Shown here: one piece after another, positions 5,896-9,304 of the stretch
Layout: each line of letters begins with the position of its first letter
Position numbering within the stretch: the stretch's first letter is position 1
Source: an uncultured delta proteobacterium
GTDB lineage: Bacteria; Myxococcota_A; Polyangia; Polyangiales; Ga0077539
Reading direction: 5' to 3'
Assembly (NCBI GenBank): GCA_903885885.1
Contig: CAISKJ010001143.1
Coordinates: forward strand, 1-9,304
DNA length: 9,304 bases
Program-made: the position numbers and the translations under genes
Notes under the pieces: model-generated
The model's input: the letters and a program-made list of their open reading frames with translations, nothing else
Told to the model about the DNA's origin: nothing
Databases searched by the model: none

Positions 5896-7214
5896 TGGAA
5901 GCCCGCTTTCACGCCGCCGCCGCGGCGCTCACCGCGCACACCCGCGGCCACGAGGTGAGCACCCTTTGGTTCTCCGCCGAGCGCTCCGACTTCGTGCGCT
6001 TCAACCGCGGCCTCGTGCGGCAGGCCGGCACCGTGACGCAGATCTACGCGAGGGTGCACCTCATCGTGGGCCGGCGCCACGCCGACGTGACGGTCACCCT
6101 CGCGGGCAACCACGACGACGACGCCGCCATCGCCGCCGCGCTCGACGAGCTCCGCGACGTGCTCGAGGGCGCCCCCGAAGACCCGTTCCTGCTCTACGCC
6201 ACCGAGGTTCACTCGACGCGGCGCGTGCACCGGGGCAGCCTCGCCGAGCCCGAGCGCGCGGTGTCGGCCCTCGTCGACGCAGGCGTCGGCGCCGATCTTG
6301 TGGGCTTCTACGCGGCGGGCCCCACCTACCGCGGCTTCGCCAACTCCTTCGGCCAGCGCAACTGGCACGAGGTCGAGAGCTTCAACCTCGAGTGGAGCCT
6401 CTACCAGCGCGCCGACAAGGCCATCAAGTCGGGCTACGCGGGCTTCAACTGGCGCGACGACGAGCTCGCGCGCCGCATGGCCACGGCGAAGGCCCAGTAC
6501 GCGGCCCTCGAGCGCGCGCCGCACACCGTCGCGCCGGGCAAGTACCGCGCGTGGCTCACGCCCGCGGCCCTCAACGAGCTCACCTCGATGCTGTCGTGGG
6601 GCGGCTTCTCGGGCCGCGCGCGCGAGACGCGGCAGAGCTGCCTTCTTCGCATGCAGACGGGCGACGCGCGCATGGCCGACGCCGTGAGCCTCACCGAGAA
6701 CCTCGGCGAGGGCATCGCGCCGGAGTTTCAGGGCGACGGCTTCGTGCGACCGGCGACGGTGCCGCTCGTCACGCGCGGCGCGCTCGGTGAAGCGCTTGTT
6801 TCGCCGCGCACCGCGAAGGAGTTCGGCGTCGCCCACAACGGCGCCTCGGCGAGCGAGGGCCCCGACGCGCTCGACATGGCCGCCGGCGAGCTCCCGGCCG
6901 CCGAGGCGCTCGCGCGCCTCGACCGGGGCATCTTCGTGGGCAACCTCTGGTACCTCAACTTCTCCGACCGCGCGGCCTGCCGGGTCACGGGCATGACGCG
7001 CTTCGGCACCTTCTGGGTCGAGGGCGGCGAGATCGTGGCGCCCCTCAGCGTGATGCGCTTCGACGACTCGATGTTTCGGCTCCTCGGCGACCGCCTCGAG
7101 GGGCTCAGCGCCGAGCGCGATTTCATCCCGAGCGCCATGACGTACCGCGAGCGCGCGGTCGACTCGGCGCGGCTCCCGTCGGCCCTGGTGTCCGAACTTA
7201 CGCTCACGCTCTGA
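5895..7214 (+). CDS. tldE: TldE/PmbA-family protein, partner subunit of TldD
   Basis: Product of 439 aa, homologous to TldD in fold but without an HExxxH motif, which is the hallmark of TldE (PmbA). Recognisable family segments include VRFNRGLVRQAG near residue 40, GFANSFGQRNWHE near residue 150, and the C-terminal glycine-rich run GIFVGNLWYLNFSD with GTFWVEGGEIV. TldE does not cleave by itself; with TldD it forms the chamber that admits unfolded peptides. The start ATG at 5895 shares its A with the tldD stop codon, and a strong GGGGGAG at 5881-5887 lies upstream, so the two subunits should be made in balanced amounts by coupled translation. It ends the amidohydrolase-tldD-tldE operon; 121 bp follow before the next gene. 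Confidence 0.93.
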   Translation: MEARFHAAAAALTAHTRGHEVSTLWFSAERSDFVRFNRGLVRQAGTVTQIYARVHLIVGRRHADVTVTLAGNHDDDAAIAAALDELRDVLEGAPEDPFLLYATEVHSTRRVHRGSLAEPERAVSALVDAGVGADLVGFYAAGPTYRGFANSFGQRNWHEVESFNLEWSLYQRADKAIKSGYAGFNWRDDELARRMATAKAQYAALERAPHTVAPGKYRAWLTPAALNELTSMLSWGGFSGRARETRQSCLLRMQTGDARMADAVSLTENLGEGIAPEFQGDGFVRPATVPLVTRGALGEALVSPRTAKEFGVAHNGASASEGPDALDMAAGELPAAEALARLDRGIFVGNLWYLNFSDRAACRVTGMTRFGTFWVEGGEIVAPLSVMRFDDSMFRLLGDRLEGLSAERDFIPSAMTYRERAVDSARLPSALVSELTLTL

Positions 7215-7225
7215 GCTCGCTTCGC

Positions 7226-7247
7226 GACGATGCGGTGACGATGTCGT
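7226..7247. repeat. 11-bp tandem direct repeat upstream of the peptidoglycan-binding protein gene
   Basis: GACGATGCGGT (7226-7236) is followed directly by GACGATGTCGT (7237-7247), identical at 9 of 11 positions. It lies in the gap between tldE and the gene at 7336. A period near one helical turn would suit a protein-binding site, but two units are weak evidence. Confidence 0.3.
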
Positions 7248-7335
7248 TCGCCGTTGACCCGGCGCGCGGGTGGCTTCAACACTCGCGCTCCGTCGCCGAT
7301 GGGCGCGACGCGAGCCCCCGCACGGAGAGTGATTC

Positions 7336-7776
7336 ATGAGCGTGTACCTGCAGCACGGGTCTGAGGGCGGTCTGGTCGAGGCACTGCAACAGGCGCTGGT
7401 CGACGAGGGCTACGAGCTCGAGGTCGACGGCATCTTCGGCGACGACACCGACGCCGCCCTGCGCGACTACCAGAACGAGAACGACCTCGACGTCGACGGC
7501 ATCGCCGGCCCCTCGACCCTCGCCGCGCTCGGCATCGAAGCCCCCGCGAAGCACCGCCGCGCCGACGTGGCCTACCTCGAGCACGGCAGCCGGGGCAGCG
7601 CCGTGCGCTCGCTGCAGACGGCGCTCGTCAACGCGGGCTACGAGCTCGACGTCGACGGCGAGTTCGGCGGCGGCACCGACGCCGCGGTGCGGCACTTCCA
7701 GTCGGCCAACGACCTCTCGGCCGACGGCATCGTGGGCCCCGACACGTGGTCGGCGCTCGAGCAATACCTCGGCTGA
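7336..7776 (+). CDS. Tandem peptidoglycan-binding (PG_binding_1) repeat protein
   Basis: Acidic protein of 146 aa made almost entirely of two peptidoglycan-binding domain 1 repeats, at residues 5-66 and 81-142. Aligned by eye, 37 of 62 positions are identical, so the gene arose by internal duplication. Each repeat shows the family pattern: LQxALV, GYELxVDGxFG, TDAA, FQ or YQ followed by NDL, then DGIxGPxT. There is no catalytic domain, no signal peptide and no transmembrane segment, although the ligand (cell-wall peptidoglycan) would be outside the cytoplasm. It may leave by a signal-less route, act as a phage- or secretion-type structural module, or bind something else. The ATG at 7336 is preceded by GGAGAG at 7324-7329. 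Family call is firm, role unknown. Confidence 0.9.
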   Translation: MSVYLQHGSEGGLVEALQQALVDEGYELEVDGIFGDDTDAALRDYQNENDLDVDGIAGPSTLAALGIEAPAKHRRADVAYLEHGSRGSAVRSLQTALVNAGYELDVDGEFGGGTDAAVRHFQSANDLSADGIVGPDTWSALEQYLG

Positions 7777-7789
7777 GCAGTACCTCGGC
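7759..7789 (+). repeat. Near-identical 15-bp direct duplication across the stop codon of the peptidoglycan-binding gene
   Basis: GAGCAATACCTCGGC (7759-7773) encodes the terminal EQYLG, and GAGCAGTACCTCGGC (7775-7789) repeats it with one difference, starting 16 bases later and overlapping the TGA stop. This looks like a recent short tandem duplication at the 3' end of the gene. Confidence 0.75.
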
Positions 7790-7805
7790 GGCCGGCGGGC
7801 GGTGG

Positions 7806-7811
7806 TAGCCT
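7806..7811 (+). promoter_or_regulatory. Possible -10 element (TAGCCT) of the esterase gene
   Basis: TAGCCT, preceded by GGTGG, is nine bases before the ATG at 7821, in the only 44 bp that separate it from the previous gene. If it is used, the mRNA would have almost no leader, which would agree with the lack of a good ribosome binding site. No -35 is recognisable. Confidence 0.22.
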
Positions 7812-7820
7812 CACCGCTCG

Positions 7821-8906
7821 ATGCGCACCTTCTCTTCGCACCTCTGCCTCGCCCTCTGCGTCACCCTCGGCTGCTCGTCCGACCCGACGCCGGCGCCCGC
7901 CGACGCGGCGACCGACGCGCTCGACGCCGCGGCCCTGCCCGACGTCGCCGACGACCTGAAGCCCGCCGACGTGACGCCCCCGCGCATGCGCGTGGTGCCC
8001 ACCGAGTGGCCGCGCACGCCGCCGCCGCTGCCCACCTACTCGCACGGCGCGTGCCCCGTGCTCAACGCGGGCTCGACGCTCGCGTCGTCGCTCAATGCGA
8101 GCTTCACGAGCGGCGTCCACTCGCGGCGCTTTCGCCTCGTGGTGCCGCCGAGCTACGACCCTGCGGGCACCGACCGCTGGCCGCTGGTGTTCGCGTGGCA
8201 CTGGCTCGCGGGCGACAGCCGACAGATGATCGAAGAGGGTGAGATCTTCGCGTCGGCGGAGCGCAACCACATGATCGTGGCGGTGCCCGACCAGCTGCAG
8301 GTCGATGGCGGGTCGGTCAACGCGTTCACGTGGCCCATTCTCGACCCGACGATGGCCGAGCCCGAGATCGTGTTCTTCGAAGACATGCTCGCGTGCGTGG
8401 CGGGCGCCTATCGCATCGACCCGACGCGCGTGCACGGCCTCGGCGTGAGCGCCGGCGCCCTCTGGCTCACGTACCTCACGAGCACGGCGCGGGCGCGCTA
8501 CTTCGCCTCGGTGGCGATCTTGTCGGGCGGCCTCGGCGAGGTGCTCGACGCGTGGCGGCTCACGTACGCGCCGCAGCCCAACAAGTTCCCCGCGCTGGTG
8601 CTGTGGGGCGGCCCCACCGACCGCCTAGTGGTCGACTTCAACCTCGCCTCGCAGCGGCTGCGCGACGCGCTCGTCGACGACGGCCACTTCGTGCTCACCT
8701 GCACGCACGACCGCGGGCACGCGCTGCCGCCCTTCATGCCCCCGCCGGGCGACTCGCGCTTCACCTTCCTCTGGGACTTCTTCGCGCGCCACCCCTACGG
8801 CCTCGCGCCCGCCACGTCGCCGTACATCACCGACGGCCTCCCGGGCAGCGCGCCGTCGTGGTGCTCCATCCCCGCCGAGCTCACCGCGGGCCTCCGCGAC
8901 CGCTGA
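7821..8906 (+). CDS. Lipoprotein alpha/beta-hydrolase esterase (PHB depolymerase/CE1-like)
   Basis: Predicted exported lipoprotein of 361 aa. The hydrophobic signal peptide ends at Cys18 in LGCSSD; the lipobox (T-L-G-C) is slightly off consensus. An Asp/Ala/Pro linker follows (about 19-60), then an alpha/beta-hydrolase domain (about 95-335). Ser210 lies in the nucleophile elbow GVSAG, Asp267 in WGGPTDRL and His300 in DRGH are the likely remaining triad members, and WHWLAG (126-131) fits the oxyanion loop after the RLVVPPSYDP strand. The pattern is that of extracellular poly(3-hydroxybutyrate)-depolymerase/feruloyl-esterase-like enzymes (CE1/LpqC group); the true ester substrate cannot be told. 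Several Cys in the mature part could form disulfides. The start has no strong ribosome binding site. The TPM-domain gene follows after 13 bp, so the two are probably one operon. Confidence 0.87.
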   Translation: MRTFSSHLCLALCVTLGCSSDPTPAPADAATDALDAAALPDVADDLKPADVTPPRMRVVPTEWPRTPPPLPTYSHGACPVLNAGSTLASSLNASFTSGVHSRRFRLVVPPSYDPAGTDRWPLVFAWHWLAGDSRQMIEEGEIFASAERNHMIVAVPDQLQVDGGSVNAFTWPILDPTMAEPEIVFFEDMLACVAGAYRIDPTRVHGLGVSAGALWLTYLTSTARARYFASVAILSGGLGEVLDAWRLTYAPQPNKFPALVLWGGPTDRLVVDFNLASQRLRDALVDDGHFVLTCTHDRGHALPPFMPPPGDSRFTFLWDFFARHPYGLAPATSPYITDGLPGSAPSWCSIPAELTAGLRDR

Positions 8907-8910
8907 GGAG
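8905..8910 (+). promoter_or_regulatory. Ribosome binding site GAGGAG overlapping the esterase stop codon
   Basis: GAGGAG begins inside the TGA stop of the esterase and is nine bases before the ATG at 8920. It supports that start for the TPM-domain protein and suggests coupled translation of the two genes. Confidence 0.7.
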
Positions 8911-8919
8911 TCTGACCCG

Positions 8920-9304
8920 ATGTTTACGAAGCACCGTGCGCGCATCGCGCTCTCGCTCCTCCTCGCGACGGCCTCGCTCGCGCCCGGGGTCGCGCGCGCG
9001 CAGCCGGGGCAGGGGAGCCTCCCCAGCGGCCCGGGCGCCGGCGTGGTCGACCCGCGCGGCGCGATCGGCCCCGACGCGCGCGGTCGCATCGAGGCCGTGG
9101 CGGCCAACCTCGCGGCGAACCACGGCGTGCGCCTCGCGGTCGCGGTGGTGCCCGACACGGGCGCGCTCACGGTCGCAGACTACAGCCTCGCGCTGTTTCG
9201 CGCCTGGCGCCTCGGCGACGACAGCGGGGGGAGGGGTGTGCTCCTCGTGGTGGCCGTCGACACGCGCAAGAACTACCTCGAGGTGGGCTCCGCGATGGTC
9301 GACG
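8920..9304 (+). CDS. Secreted TPM-domain protein, 3' end outside the window
   Basis: The reading frame is open from the ATG at 8920 to the window end (128 codons seen). Residues 1-27 are a signal peptide with basic N-terminus (KHRAR), a Leu/Ala core and a signal peptidase I site ARA-Q after residue 27. From about residue 42 the sequence matches the TPM domain (TLP18.3/Psb32/MOLO-1): VVDPRGAIGPDARGRIEA, HGVRLAVAVVPDTG, DYSLALFRAWRLGDD, RGVLLVVAVDTRKNYLEVG. Bacterial TPM proteins are periplasmic or membrane-anchored, often with a C-terminal transmembrane or Gly-rich tail that would lie beyond this window; some have weak phosphatase activity, but the general role is unclear. It lies 13 bp after the esterase and shares its probable transcript. 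Confidence 0.87.
   Translation, partial: MFTKHRARIALSLLLATASLAPGVARAQPGQGSLPSGPGAGVVDPRGAIGPDARGRIEAVAANLAANHGVRLAVAVVPDTGALTVADYSLALFRAWRLGDDSGGRGVLLVVAVDTRKNYLEVGSAMVD

Noticed and set aside
3708..7214. A plus-strand frame open for about 3.5 kb ahead of and including tldE
   Set aside because: Only the part from 5895 is a protein of normal composition. The rest is Arg/Ala/Pro-rich shadow of the amidohydrolase and tldD, as expected at very high GC where stop codons are rare.
5796..7337. Long minus-strand frame opposite tldE (about 513 codons)
   Set aside because: Composition is His/Arg/Ala/Val-rich with no family motif, and it is antisense to a clear gene. Similar antisense frames opposite tldD (4480-5841) and the esterase (7638-8435) are rejected for the same reason.

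Overview
The window is very GC-rich, with G or C at nearly every third codon position. It reads like a chromosomal segment of a myxobacterium-type organism (Myxococcota, probably a Polyangia-like lineage). The best clues are two lipoproteins whose lipobox Cys is followed by an Asp/Ala/Pro/Val-rich linker, a Cys-rich Kazal-like surface lipoprotein, and weak Shine-Dalgarno use at several starts. The organism assignment is inference; there is no marker gene here. I see no rRNA, tRNA, CRISPR array, insertion sequence or phage gene.

Layout. (1) 3-1473: a WYL-family regulator (minus strand) diverges from a glutathione-S-transferase/metaxin-like protein (plus). Their 88-bp shared upstream region carries an 11-bp-spaced direct repeat that may be the regulator's operator. 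(2) 1546-2253: a Kazal-like Cys-rich lipoprotein on the plus strand. It converges, with only 10 bp between the stop codons, on a minus-strand pair: a half-size GDT1/TMEM165-type cation transporter (3007-2723) followed by glyoxalase I (2668-2264). (3) 3178-7214: a plus-strand operon of an amidohydrolase of the SAH/MTA-deaminase / ATZ-TRZ type, then TldD and TldE, the two halves of the TldD/E metalloprotease. The amidohydrolase is damaged: one extra C in a C5 run shifts the frame inside its conserved HCPxxNxK region, and about 30 residues expected near the C-terminus are missing in frame. (4) 7336-7776: a small protein of two tandem peptidoglycan-binding repeats. (5) 7821-end: a lipoprotein alpha/beta-hydrolase esterase followed closely by a secreted TPM-domain protein that runs off the window.

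How the genes may work together. The GST-like protein and glyoxalase I both belong to thiol or electrophile detoxification, but they are on different transcripts. TldD and TldE overlap by one base and should form one heteromeric protease; no peptide precursor that it might process was found nearby. The lipoproteins, the peptidoglycan-binding protein and the TPM protein make the rest of the window an envelope-oriented neighbourhood.

Most of the window is ordinary. The points most worth a second look are the frameshifted amidohydrolase and the long fused reading frame it creates with TldD, the direct-repeat operator candidate, an inverted repeat that could hide a ribosome binding site in read-through mRNA, and the identical post-lipobox segment shared by two unrelated lipoproteins.
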